In this document: piece after piece, positions 22,401 to 33,820 of the stretch
Layout: each line of letters starts with the position of its first letter
Numbering within the stretch: position 1 is the stretch's first letter
DNA from: Phialophora verrucosa
Lineage: Eukaryota; Ascomycota; Eurotiomycetes; Chaetothyriales; Herpotrichiellaceae
Assembly: GCA_002099365.1 (NCBI GenBank)
Contig: MSED01000001.1
Location: 248,001 to 312,000 of the forward strand
Reading direction: 5' to 3'
DNA length: 64,000 bases
Notes under the pieces: model-generated
Told to the model about the DNA's origin: nothing
What the model saw: the letters and a program-made list of their open reading frames with translations, nothing else
Database searches by the model: none
Made by a program: the position numbers and the translations under genes

Positions 22401-24405
22401 TCAATACCATATCCGCTCGTAGCCCTCCTCGGGATGGTCCAGATAGAACGTCAAAACCTTGCCGGGTTCTTCGAGCACCGAAAAACCATTCCCCAAGTAG
22501 GAGAACCGGTTGCGCTTGAAGCGCTCGTACTTCAGTCTTCATATCGAGGCTTAGCCAGCATATCAAGGTCCGAGGGTATTAGCAGGATGGTTGACGCCGT
22601 GGTTGCATCTACATGCATTCCCGAAGTGGGGAGATGCAGAAAAGACTTAGGAAACCAGTGAATCCGACTGCCGGGATACAGAGCCACCACGGGTCCATCG
22701 ATTTTGCCATTCTTGAACCACGAGCGACAACGGATCGACGAGGCGGTTCGTTCCATGTAAGCCTCTGTGTGCTCCATAAAGTCTGCGATGGCCGTGGTCG
22801 AGGGGCAGAAACTCTTGATGTCCTGAATTTGGACCTTCTGGATCATTCGAATCATGGATTTCGTCGCGTGCCCAATGATGGCGAGCCGCGAGCCATGTCC
22901 AGCAGGCGCGTTCGGGCCACAAAACACTGCAGGGGTTCTAAAGTGTTGTATTGGCTCAGAGTGGCTCGGCTGCTCCTATCCACCACCACTACCATCAGCA
23001 CCTCCTCCTCCTCCTTCTCCTTCTCCTTCTTGTGTGCGCGTGGGATATCATACTGAACTCCCCGGAGTGGCTCGACGACAGCCAACAGCAAAGTCCGGCA
23101 GCATGATGTTGTATAGCGGACTGTTTTCTCCTAGCTTAGTCTTCATTTCGTCATGGCGAACAGTCTTGCTTCTTGCTGCTCGACACTGTCTATCATGACC
23201 TGCAAGAGTAAGTCTCGTCTCACATCGCACACCCACTCACCATGTACTACTAAGTAGCACAACAGGGAAACACGAGGGCTTCTCACAAATCGAAACCGCA
23301 CATTCAGCTCTGCCTCAAGATCCTTTCGGTATGCGAGGTATTCGTCGACATTGGTCGACCTCGTCGTCTTTTGCTTCTCGCTGTCTGCGACAGTAATTGA
23401 CCTGTCAGTATGAACTGGACTTTGCTTGACATTGGAACATCAACTCACAAGCAAAGTCGGCACCGTTTGGACCTGCTTTGGACTGTGAAGCCCGCCGTGA
23501 TCCAAGTCGGCGAGCGGACAAAGGTGACGAGCTTCTTGACCTCTGCGAGTGCCGGTGTCGACGTTGAAATAGAAAACCACAAAACACATCAGGGGCAATG
23601 ACCTGGCTGAATACTCGAGACGATTTGGATTCCAGAGGAGCCGATGCCCAGCACCGCGACTGTCTTTCCCTTGAGTTCGACATCCTTCCAGGACGCGCTG
23701 TGGATCAAATTGCCGCTGAATGAGTGAAGACCTTTGATGTCGGGCCATTTCCAGTTGCTATTCCACGAGTTAGCATTAGTATGCTGTGTGCACTTCAATC
23801 TGGCAGGCGGGCAGCCTGAGGTCTCTGACACAGCATTACTTTAGGATGCTGGAGCCATTGACCAGGATGTGGCACCAGTCGCTGAAGGTCTCTTTGGTCG
23901 TCAGGTCTTCGACTTTCAGGTTCCAGATACCCTTGACTTCGTCCAATTTGGCTCCTCGTACGGCATGGGACAGCTTTATATACCGATAGAGCTCGTATTT
24001 TTCGGCGATGCCCTTGAAATATTGCCAATCTCGGGCACCGTGGTGTAGCTTAACGATCCTCTTGTCAGGTTTTCTTTTGCGTGCAGAATGAGACTGATGA
24101 AGAAAGACAAGAACGTACAAGTGCGTCCAGCGAGGATTGGGCTCCCAGGTAAACTGATATGACTGAGATGGGATGTCACAGGCGCATCCAGGGTATCTGA
24201 ACGCAAAGTCAGTCCTAATCTGCATCGGGCCCATCCCATCCATTCCCATCCATTCACAAGATTGTCGTTTCCAGAACACTGCCATCCGTACCTGTTCTCC
24301 AGCCAGATGCCTCCAACGTCGTGGTTCACCCAGAAGCTTCTCAGTCACAGTGTAGGAGAGGTCATCATGGCCCACTTCGGCGAGGAATCCCATGGTAGGA
24401 TTGAT
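22401..24405 (-). pseudogene. Baeyer-Villiger-type flavin monooxygenase, broken copy
   Basis: Reading down the minus strand, BVMO motifs appear in order but in changing frames: NHDVGGIWLENR, then YPGCACDIPS, FTWEPNPRWTH, NNWKWPDIKGLHSF, the FSGNLIHSASW fingerprint (F-x-G-x3-H-x3-W), VAVLGIGSSGIQIV, VRSPTWITAGF, LPDFAVGCRRATPG, AGHGS, RCRSWFKNGKIDG, and a stop after ERIWY at 22401. The N-terminal FAD motif is missing. Frame breaks lie near 24330, near 24028 (a one-base loss in PEI/WQYFK) and near 23485. Compared with the intact paralogue at 51845, about 100 codons between RRATPG and the GHG motif are gone, with a purine/pyrimidine microsatellite (about 22985-23030) in their place. It cannot encode a working enzyme. 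Confidence 0.88.
22985..23030. repeat. CTC/CTT trinucleotide-type microsatellite inside the BVMO pseudogene
   Basis: Imperfect cctcctcctcctccttctcc tract at the point where about 100 codons of the BVMO are missing. It may mark the deletion junction. Confidence 0.7.
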
Positions 24406-25340
24406 GCAAAGGTTAGGTCAATGGTGTGCACAAGGGTTCGAGGAACTGGACAGGCTGTTGCTAGATTGTGGCCAGACTTGAGCATATACACGGTACTGTA
24501 TCTGCACGCAGTGTTTGCACAGAAATAGGAAGCTCAACATCTGATAAATGAGGACATCCACTAGCCAAGCGATACGGTGGTAACTTTTGTCCGATATTCA
24601 ACCACGCGTGATGCGGCGCGCTGCCGTGTGTCTGTGTGTCTCTTTGTGTGTGTCTCCGGTGTCAAACCGTCAATCTATGGAGAGACCCAAGTGGTAGTGC
24701 CAACATCAGCTGGTGCTTGCCTTTCTGGTGGTCGCTGGTGGTGAATCTTTGACATGCTGGAGTGTGTTGATTTATTCGATCCGAGCTCCGACCCAGGAGT
24801 CCAGGGATAACCGGCACCGACAAGAGGAAGAAGCCGCCGAAATGGGGGTGCACAAATCAGCTTTCAAGGAGCCGCCGAAGCCCCCTCGGCCCCCGAGCCA
24901 CGAATCTACTCGTAGGGGTGATTGGCCTTAACAAGGGTCGCCTGGGCACTGAGCAGGGCTGTACGCCAAGCGCCCAGACAGCCTCGCCCAAGCTGCCATT
25001 GGCTTCAGGTGCTTGACCCCTTGCCGGCAGAGAGGGTGAGGGTCGAGAGGGTGCCTGGGGCATGGCAGAGTAACCAAAGCCTGTTTATTCCGGTCGCCGA
25101 GCATCTTTCACTCAACTTTTGCGGGGAGGAAACCACCGCCCGGGGAGCCTCCAAGGTCCATGTGCTAATTCCGGGCTCAAGGGTTTGGGATGGATTTATT
25201 TTGGGTTTGTTTGTTTTAAATCCAAAAAGATCTGTCTCACTCGCGTACACACACTTATCCCTGGTGTATATCGACACTAATCAAACCCCTAACAAGATCC
25301 AAGGAGAGCGAGCGCAATCCGAGAACAGGCAAAGACAACC
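24406..25340. other. intergenic region with GT-rich tract
   Basis: Expected 5' part of the BVMO pseudogene is not recognisable here. It has a GT-rich stretch (about 24620-24656) and nothing gene-like; the last 300 bases should carry the cupin promoter. Confidence 0.45.
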
Positions 25341-25993
25341 ATGTCGTCTCCTGATCAGTCACCGCCCGAGCTGCATCTGGGGAAGAACTACGGCCTTCGA
25401 GAGGCAAAGAGATACATCACCGTCCACGACGAGGCGGGCAAGAGCAAATTTGGCCCAGATCCTCAGCTCCAGTATCGCGAGCGCGTCGGATATGCCCTGG
25501 CTCGCTCTTATGCCCTGGAGTCGGTCCCTGCCCATCTCAAGGGAGACGAGGATATGACCAAGTATCTTTCCGGAGTCGATTCCAACATCACCTCGTACAC
25601 ATATGCCGGGAGACACATGACGATCCCCAACGGCGTCAATATGGTGCACGTCAACCTGGGCCCGAGGTGCCAGTCCGCGATGCACCGCACAGTTTCCATT
25701 GATTTTGTCATTGTCACTGAAGGCGAGATCGTGCTGGAGCTGGACTCGGGAGAGGAGAGAACCCTGTATACTGGAGTATGACTTCAACACGATACGTTGT
25801 CTATCAATTGAAAGGCGCAACAGTTTGCTGACTTTGCGAGTGCGTCGCGTAGGACACGATCATCCAGCGAGGTACCATGCACCGGTGGCACAATCGATCC
25901 GACAAGAGCGCCAGGTTCGTGGGAATCTTGATCAACTCGGATGATATTGAGGTCGCAGGACAACCAATTCATCAGACCTACTTGGCCGAGTAG
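25341..25993 (+). CDS. cupin-fold protein
   Basis: Two exons (25341-25775 and 25853-25993; intron 77 bases, in phase), 191 residues. The C-terminal half is a small beta-barrel cupin: a first motif around residues 120-140 (SIDFVIVTEGEIVLELDSGEE) and a second motif in exon 2, TIIQRGTMHRWHNRSDKSAR, with the typical G-T-x-H-x-W-x-N pattern. The N-terminal half is charged. Cupins of this fungal type often accompany oxidative or polyketide-related clusters; the reaction is unknown. Metal-binding His residues are fewer than in classical dioxygenases, so a cyclase-like or binding role is also possible. Confidence 0.78.
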
Positions 25994-26199
25994 AACGAAT
26001 GGTTGAACAAGTACCAGCGTATGAATTACATTATACAGATCGACAGTCCGCGTGGAGAATGTGGCTGCTAGAATCGCTATCTCACAGTTGCTCATTGACA
26101 ATGAGACTAGACATTCCCTGTCCTGTCGCTGTCTGTTTAATGCAATAGCTTCCGGGGGTTCTGTTCATGGCTCTAACACCAGGAGGCTCATCTACTTAC

Positions 26200-27445
26200 A
26201 CACATGCTGGTCACGAGCAACTTTTTGTGGCTTTCTCTGGCCTCACTGAGAATGGTGCAGATCTGTTGCGCCCCCGTCGCGCACAATGGATGTCCAAGTG
26301 CGATCGCGCCTCCTCGCGGATTCACCTATTGAAGATCAAGTCCGAGACAAACAAACGTGTAGACGGCCTTGGATGCAAAGGCCTCATTGACCTCAAAATG
26401 TCAATATCCTCCTTCCGCAGGCCAAACAACGACCGGAGTCGCGGTATCGCCAACATTGGCCCAATGCCCATGATTCGAGGAGGAACGCCAAACACAGTGG
26501 CGCCGCAGAATTTTGCTAGTATTGGCTGGCCGAGTTGAAGAGCCTTTAGATATCTTCATGAGGAGCACTGCAGCGGCTAAGTGGGGGTCAATGGTCAGCT
26601 CTCATCCTCACATTAGCTATTGAGGAAGCTCGCTCACCGCCGTCCGTGAGTTGGCTTGCGTTTCCTGCGCTCGTGCTCTTCCCAAACTTGGGTGGCGCGG
26701 GCTTCAATTTGGACAACGCCTCCAGCGTCGTGCCCAATCTGATCCCTTCATCCTTCTTGACTTCGATCTTTGTTTCGACGCCTCCCGGGCCCGTGATGGT
26801 GGTTTGATTGGGCACGATGTCGTCGTCGATCCAACCTGCTTTTTGGGCCATCTCTGCCCCTCGGAAACTCTCACAGGCAAACTCATCCTGTCTGCTTCTG
26901 GCAATCCCGAAGTCCGCACGTCTGAATCATGGGTTGCATGCAGTCCGCGGACTCTTGGTGCGCGAGAATCTCAGGATGAAACGGTTTGGGTGCTCGATCA
27001 GCGCCATAGGTCATGGACTCGGCTCCGATCGCCAGACCTATACTGATGCTTCATTGTGCGATCTGGTTTGCGATGTCTCGAACCGCCAGCAATCCACTTG
27101 CGCAGAATCGATTGACGGTGTGAGCCCCAGCGCTGTGCTTGAAGCCGGCTGCCAACATCGCGGCTTGCAGTTTGTAGAGACTTTTTCCATCTACTGCCTG
27201 AGAGAATAGAAAACAGAAGTCAGTGATGTACTCGTAGTACTTGGGCTTAGAGAATGTATGCTGTGCACATTGCCCAGGCAAATGTCTTCGACCTCGGAGG
27301 GATCGATATGGCTTCTCTGTAGCACATGCTTCCCATGTAATCGATATCGGTGTCCTTGAATCCGCCCTTGAAAGCTTTGGCCAGGGGAGTTCACATTGCG
27401 ACAGTGTTTACGACATCGTCCGGGTCCTGAGCCAGCCTGCGAGGT
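26200..27445 (-). pseudogene. 3-ketoacyl-CoA thiolase, degenerate
   Basis: Thiolase signatures occur in order on the minus strand: DDVV...TPLAKAFKGGFKDTD, IDPSEVEDICLGNV, AGAHTVNRFCASGL (with the catalytic Cys), IGLAIGAESMTYG, HPEILAHQESADCMQPM, ARSRQDEFACESF, MAQKAGWIDDDIVP, EDID...EVNEAFASKAVY, and NPRGGAIALGHPLCATGAQ. The frame is broken repeatedly: a stop at 27391-27393 just before TPLAKAF, a stop at 27051-27053 where the family has Gly (GGA to TGA fits), a frame change after MQPM, and a one-base loss at EVNEAF (about 26395). It was probably a peroxisomal beta-oxidation thiolase of this catabolic region. Confidence 0.85.
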
Positions 27446-28057
27446 ATTGTCAATTCCTGTTGTTGCTCTGGGCAGGCCGCGACAGGGTGCCTATACCACA
27501 CACATCGGCCTGTCTAACGAAAGGATCCCGTCTTCCTTGACTTTTCCCCGGCCCGAGTTGCAGCCTCGCCCCGTTGCCCCAGGCCCCTAGACTCCGCAGG
27601 GCATCAGTTTCTACCAATCACAAAACCGCGGATCCACCGAGCCGCCGAACAGCCCATCGGCGAAGGGTTTGTGGATCCACAAGCTCCATGACTTGAGCCG
27701 AGTCGGACTCGGCGGGAGGGAAATGCCAGAGAATCCAGGGGCCAAAGGGCAGCAATACCACAGCGCACTGCCGCGGTTGGGGAGAAACGTGAACATGGGT
27801 TGTCTATCCGAGCTGACCTGAAGGCGGAGAATGTACGCGTGGAGCAGAGGCTACTTCTACCCTTTGCCAAGAGGGAATTGGGTTGGCGAGGTTGACATCT
27901 TTGACTTCATCTCTATCGTGGTAAAACCATTCGTGCAGAGACACAATCAGACAAGGCTTCGAAAGACCAGGGAGTTTGAGCTTCCATACACACGTCCATA
28001 CGATCCGACTTACTCGACACCTACTACGTCCACTCTGTGGTTGGTTCCGCCAGGATC
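27446..28057. other. upstream region of the acyl-CoA ligase
   Basis: No gene. It contains a perfect 17-base palindrome at 27697-27713. Confidence 0.5.
27697..27713. promoter_or_regulatory. perfect 17-bp palindrome, candidate operator
   Basis: GCCGAGTC-G-GACTCGGC: two 8-base arms around one central base, about 345 bases upstream of the acyl-CoA ligase start. It contains CCG and CGG triplets, the half-sites that Zn2Cys6 dimers recognise. A related CGAGT-N2-ACTCG occurs at 49863-49874 upstream of the lactamase-fold hydrolase gene. Function is inference. Confidence 0.45.
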
Positions 28058-30214
28058 ATGTCTGCTTCCAGCAGCCTCCCTCAGAGTAATGCGCTGCCTG
28101 GAGCGATCAAACGCGCATCAGGCACCACTGTTACCTCCCCTTACTCGATTGACATCCCCATCGTCGACATTAGTACTTTTGTTCTGAACTCAGGATCACC
28201 CGAGTCGCGCCGACAGCCTATGTTCTTTGACGCCGACGATCCTCGACGACGCTACAGCCTCGATGAAGCGCAGACTATGGTCAAACAGATCAGCAGAGGA
28301 ATCCAGCAGCTGGGATTCAATCCCGGTGCAAAGATAATGGTCTTCTCATCTAATTTTCTTCACTTCCCTGTGGCTTTGTGGGGGATCATAGCATCGGGAT
28401 GCGTTTTCACCTCGGTGTCTCCTTCAGCCACTGCGTCAGGTACGTGCGTCCTCGGCACGATGCAGTGTCCTCGTCATCGTCCTCGTTCAATTGTTGATGC
28501 TGTTGTGTGATCTGGACAGAACTCGAGTATCAGCTTCGCGACTCGGACACAGAGCTGCTCCTGGTCGAACCCAGTCTGACTGGCGTGGCATTGCAGGCTG
28601 GTCGCCGGGTCGGGCTCTCCAAGGAAAGAATATATTTGCTGTCCAAGCCTGACCAGCCACCAACCAAGAGCCCAGCTGCTGGTCTCAAGGAATGGACGAG
28701 TTTTTGGTCGAGTGCCCTGGAAGTTCAGACCTGGACATGGAAACCAATCTCTAGCCTGGAGGAGGCGCAATCGACGACAGCGATCCTGAATTATTCTAGC
28801 GGGTGAGGTTCTCAGCCCAATTGCTCGCTCAATATACCCCAAGCGTACATGCATCAATCAGACAGAGCATAGACTGACTGCCGATGGCTGTGCAGCACGA
28901 CCGGGTTACCCAAAGGAGTGCAGATCTCGCATTACAACGTCGTGGCTAACTGTCTTCAATCTGTCCACAAGAGAGATTTGGCTGGCCGGACCCCGGAAGC
29001 GCAGGCCCGTGTTGAGCGACTGAAAATGCACGGAGAAAGGTGGTTGGCGCCACTCCCAATGTATCATGTCTATGTAAGTGCTTGGGAGCTAAATGACAGG
29101 CGTGGACGCTGCTGACTCCGATCGCTAGGGCCAAGCATGGTACTGCATGAACGCGCCCAGAATTGGAGCCAAAGTCTTCATCATGTCCAAGTTTGACATG
29201 GATCTGTGGCTGACTTATCTGGACATCTATCGCATCACATTCTTGACCGTCGTCCCCCTCCTCTGTAACAAGCTCATCAAACAGGCCCACCCCAATAAGT
29301 ACAATCTTAAGGCGATCGAGTCGTCGGTCAACGGATCCGCCCCACTCAGTGCAGCTCTCGCTCACGCAGTGGAAGACATGTACCTGAGACCTGGCTGCAA
29401 GATCAAGATGGGGCTAGGCATGACAGAGGCCACGTGCTCATTGATGGCGTTTGCTCCGGATGACGAAGACGACGGGCGCTCGGTAGGTTGGCTGAATGCC
29501 AACTGCAGAGCCAAGATTGTGCCTGTGGGCGACCGAGATTTCAGCGCGTCGGCACCTGCTGGTGTCACCGTGGGCGAAATCTGGGTGTCCGGGCCCAACA
29601 TCATGCAAGGCTACTACAAAAAGCCGGCGGAGACGGCCAATGCCATCGTGTACGAAGATGGGCATCGATGGTATAGGACCGGAGACATTGGGTACTTTGA
29701 TGAGCGGCAATGCTTTTATGTCGTGGATCGACTCAAGGTTCGTGCTGGGGCTTCCCACTCCTTCTCTTTTCCATTTCATTCTCTTCGTGAAGGCTTCGTA
29801 TTGATGCTGACGATATCTACTAGGAGTTGATTAAGGTCAAAGGCTTCCAGGTCAGCCCGGCGGAGTTGGAACTGGCACTGTCAGCACATCCTGACGTAGC
29901 AGATGCGGCCGTCGTAGGAGTTCAGATGTGAGTCAAACTGCAACACATTTAACCCTTGAGAGTGTTCCATTTAGTGTTCACTTGCTTACTGTTGCCATCT
30001 TAGAAATGGAAAAGAGCAACCTCGAGCCTTTGTCGTCCGCAAAACCGGGACCGTGACTGCGCTGGAGCTGTCCGAGCTCATCAAGAAACAATTTGCCAGC
30101 CACAAGTGGATCACTGGGGGGATCTTTTTCATTGATGAGATTCCCCGGACACCCAGCGGCAAGATCCTGCGCCGGAACCTGCCCAGAAACCCGGACAACC
30201 GAAGCAAGCTTTAA
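28058..30214 (+). CDS. 4-coumarate-CoA-ligase-like adenylate-forming enzyme with PTS1
   Basis: Six exons (28058-28439, 28520-28802, 28896-29073, 29129-29737, 29824-29927, 30004-30214) join in frame to 588 residues. The AMP-binding P-loop SSGTTGLPKG spans the exon 2/3 junction (about residues 220-229). Further ANL landmarks are GLGMTEATC, YRTGDIGYFDE, the hinge VVDRLKELIKVKGFQVSPAELE and the catalytic Lys in PRTPSGKILRR. The protein ends in SKL, a canonical peroxisomal targeting signal. It should activate a carboxylic acid (aromatic or medium-chain) to its CoA ester for peroxisomal beta-oxidation. The substrate cannot be read from the sequence. Confidence 0.93.
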
Positions 30215-30519
30215 ATGGCGATTGACAGACGTTTAGATTCTTAAATGCACCGATGTCTCGAGCCATAGATTAAGATAGTGTCTGATATTTGTCAGGTAGG
30301 AGAGCATCGCTTAGAAAATGGTGGCCTGTGAGTCCAGGGATTTCAATCTTCACGCTGACTTGCTCAACTCGTCGTGCGATGCTGCTTTCAATCCTGGCTC
30401 GTGGTGCGCAAATTCGTTTTCCTGAATTAACTGATCCATATCATCTCTATCTCTATATTCACGTCTATTTCATATTCTAGGGGTTTTCCTGGCCTGCTTG
30501 CTCGTCCCATTCTCAGGCC
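30215..30519. other. intergenic region
   Basis: 3' flank of the ligase gene. Nothing recognised. Confidence 0.4.
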
Positions 30520-31640
30520 GTATCGGCGTGAGGAGCCACGGGCATGTGTACCCTGTCATGAACGCAAGGTTCGTTGACAGGCAGGCTAACCTTGCCACCA
30601 ACCATTTTCCCTAACTCACTCACAATGTGACCAGGTTCGATGCGACACGACCACCGTCGGCGCTCCGTGTACCCGATGTATTACCAGCGGACGGACAGAT
30701 CTATGCGTGTTGCATCAGTGGCCAGCTTGTCCAGCTCCTTGCTTACGTGGAGAACTGACCAGCTTGTGCCAGAGCGAAACGGCGACGCAGCCTCCATCTG
30801 AGACCCAGTCAACATGGTGGTTCGACACTCTTCCAATCCATGCCGTTAATCAAAGAAACACTCACTCACCTTCACACTCAACCTCACACAGACGCACCTG
30901 TAGGCACTCCCCCGCGTTACTAACACTATTACCTCTTTGCAAGTGCATTGCGCTCTGACCGTCGCTTCTCAATCAGGTGGACGATCGTGACGTCGGCGAT
31001 CAAGAACCGCTAAACGCCCAGTTATTTCCAAGGATCACACTGTCAAACAACCTTCCGCAGATGGATCCGGAGCAGTCTGTGAACCAGACAAACCTTTCTC
31101 TGGACCGTATCCCTCCTGCTCAACAACTCTCTCACCGACAGCCAGTCCAAGGAGAAGATGGACATCTGCAAGTGTTTCGGGAGCTCTCTCAATGGAATTC
31201 CGAGGAGGCAACGTGCCCGACCGAGGGTAGCAGCCACCAATACTCCGCCGGCCGTGAGGTCATTTCAGTACCGTCAGCAAATTGATTCCGTGACGATTCT
31301 GAGCGAGCTCTTCGGTAACAGGCGTTCTCGACGGTTTGACATATTCGTTCTCGATGACTCCCACAACGGTTTTGGACAACGCTCCGGAAGCATTGGTTTG
31401 ACCAGCCATGACATCAACTATCTGAGAGTGAGAGATGGTTTCAGTATTCCCCTGCAACCACTCTGGTGAGATGACTCTTTTTTTTATGGGGCAAGATATT
31501 TGAAACTCGAAAAGCTCGCTGTCTCGACTGCTGGCAGTGACAAACTACTACGGATTCATCTCGACTGCGTTCGTCCGTACATCCCCATGCGGGACTGCGT
31601 GGAATTTCTTCAGTCAACGAGGATAGCAATTACGCCGAAA
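30520..31640 (+). pseudogene. Zn2Cys6 transcription factor, truncated and frameshifted paralogue
   Basis: It carries a complete zinc cluster, ACVPCHERK then VRCDTTTVGAPCTRC...C (spacing C2C6C8C2C8C), split by a likely intron at 30570-30634. The linker DGHLQVFRELSQW, then GREVI, then IDSVTILSELFG, then DKLLRIHLDCVRPYIPM align with the intact regulator at 57495-60273 (LQVYQQMSQW, GREVIEYHGG, ITILSEVFG, EKLLRLYFDCVYPYAP). An extra base near 31263 shifts the frame between GREVI and IDSVTIL. Homology stops near 31620, before the rest of the MHR domain, so about two thirds of the protein is missing. It is followed at once by an MFS remnant. Confidence 0.8.
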
Positions 31641-31885
31641 CGCCGACGACTCTCGTCCCGATCTTTGAGTTAGAGGGTGACAACAAGACTCTTCCAGGAC
31701 GTGCTCCCCACCTTTCGGACCCGATGGGGCAATGTGTCACGAGCTTGAGGAGCTGCGAGGTGCTACCAGGCGGTGTGGTGTGTGCTCACATTTCTAGAAT
31801 ATATGCATGAATCTTGATGCTGAATCTGAATCGAGCATAAAGGAGCTCTTCACCGCTGGGGCGAACTCAAATGTGCCTGCGTCCA

Positions 31886-32165
31886 TGGCCTACCAAGCCA
31901 ATAATATCCGAGGCCAATGGAAGCGAGAATTTGCAATGCCACGCTCATTGGAGCTGGTGGTGTGGGCGGAGTGGCGGCCACGTTGAGTTTCCGCTCTTAA
32001 GACTCTCCCGACTATCATCCTGGCATTGTCTTCTGCATCGTGGCCAACCTTCTGATCATCGTGATTGTGGCCATTCTGTCGGTCTACTTCCGCATCTGCA
32101 ATCGCAAGGCTGACCAGGGTCGTCTGGTCAGTGAGAATCAGCCCGGCTTCAAATACACCTACTAA
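31886..32165 (+). pseudogene. MFS transporter C-terminal remnant (Dal5/allantoate-permease type)
   Basis: The last about 90 codons of an anion:cation symporter survive: YQANNIRGQWKREF, then in another frame CNATLIGAGGVGGVAATLSF, then DSPDYHPGIVFCIVANLL and the end QPGFKYTY. A one-base loss near 31930 shifts the frame, and an in-frame TAA at 31998-32000 stands where the family has Gln before D-x-P-x-Y-x-P-G (CAA to TAA). Nothing of the first ten membrane helices is present. Confidence 0.8.
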
Positions 32166-32745
32166 GATTGAGAAAGGTTAACTCAGACGAGGCCTAGGGC
32201 GAAAGTGGCGGCCGGTTCAAGCTCAAGGGAGGCAACTGTCGGGACGAAGTAAGCAATGTTGGAAAGATAAGAATTAGAAAGACCGTGCCTTTGGGCCGGC
32301 CGAATATCTCCACTAAATACACGGCATGCGCCCGCAATGACTAGAAGTACCTCCTCATAGTTTGTACCTGGTATGCGTCACACTAAAGGACACACACCAT
32401 GATGCCTATAATAAGAAATAAGAAAACGCGACATGACAGCACAGCACAGGGACATCGTCCCCCGCCAAAATGTCGGAGTCCATAGGAACAGCAGCACTTC
32501 GCACCGGAAAAATGGCAGATTGCAACCACTTGCCACTCTGAAGGACACTCTGTGGACGGAGGCACTGGTGACACCGGCTCGGCGATGTTTTGGCGAACCC
32601 GCGAAGCACAAACAACACTGGCCGAAGTTCCGACTCCCCCCGTTTTCCATAGAACCTCACCCCGTGGCCCCATATCCCCATATTAGTTCCTCCTGGTGCT
32701 CTATTGAATGCGACTTCAATTGCTAACAGTAATATACTTCTAACC
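32166..32745. other. intergenic region
   Basis: Upstream region of the SDR gene. Nothing recognised. Confidence 0.4.
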
Positions 32746-33820
32746 ATGGCGGAACGAATTCAACAAGTGACGTCTCACCTAAATTACCCCAAAGGCCTTT
32801 TGGCTGGCCAAACTGCAATTGTACGTTGTCCTCTCTGTTTTGGGGTTGAAGTGACTGACAGACTCCCAAAAAGATCACCGGATCAGGTCAAGGGATCGGG
32901 GCTGAATGTGCCCGTCTGTTTGCCAACGAAGGTTGCAAGGTCGTGGTGTGCGATATGGACGCCTCGAAAAGTGATATCGTGGCCAAAGCGATCAATGACG
33001 CCTCACCCAATCGTGCCATTTCCGTGCCCGGAGACGTGACTGATCCTAACTACTTCCCTGTCCTCGTGGCCAAAGCAGCCGAGTTCGGCGGTGGCAAGAT
33101 CCATTACATTATCAACAACGCTGGCTATACCTGGGACGGCGTCATCCACAAGATCACCGATAAACAGTGGGACACGATCTTGTCGGTGCACAATACAGCA
33201 CCCTTTAGACTGATCCGCCAGGCGGCTCCGTACTTTCGTGTCCAGGATGGCGAACCGCGATGCATTATCAACATCTCGAGCACGAGTGGAACTCATGGAA
33301 ACGCGGGACAGGCCAACTACGCTCTGGCTAAAGCAGGAGTAATCGGGTTGACCAAGAGTCAGTCGTTGAATCCGAGTCTTCGTTGCTGAGTCGGACACAT
33401 TGCTGACAATGCCGGTGCTGGTAGCAATCGCCAAAGAATGGGGGCCTCAGGTATGTTCTCGTTCCTCTCTCGGAAAAAAAGCTGCCTCTATTGATCTTCT
33501 AGTGATGGCTTCTGACTTGATACTGGCAGTTTGGCGTTCGAGCAAACACGGTCGCGTTCGGATACATATTGACGCGACTAACACAGGCCAAGGAGGCCGG
33601 TGCCTACGTCACGACGTCCGACGGTCAACGCATCTCGTTGGGCATCCCAGGCGGCAAGGGAGCTGCCGTTGGGAAACCTGCAAAATCAGTAGCCGATATT
33701 CCTTTGGGACGTCCGGGCACAGCGACCGAAGCTGCGTCTGCCGTGTTGGCAGTTTGCTCGCCACTCTGTTCGTATCTCAATGGACAGACGATAGAGGTGA
33801 CTGGTGGGCGACAGATCTAG
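32746..33820 (+). CDS. short-chain dehydrogenase/reductase (FabG-like)
   Basis: Four exons (32746-32820, 32874-33357, 33425-33450, 33530-33820) give 291 residues. The 26-base third exon is supported because it restores GLTKTIAKEWGPQFGVRANT. Visible are the Rossmann motif TGSGQGIG, DMD after beta-2 (NAD preference plausible), NNAG, the Ser of ISSTSGT, and Tyr/Lys in YALAKAG. The late GRPGTATEAASAV and EVTGG motifs are typical of 3-oxoacyl-reductase-like SDRs. An insertion (about residues 200-235, TSDGQRISLGIPGGKGAA) is longer than in classical SDRs and recalls mitochondrial/peroxisomal oxoacyl reductases. It probably oxidises a hydroxy intermediate of the cluster pathway. Confidence 0.88.
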
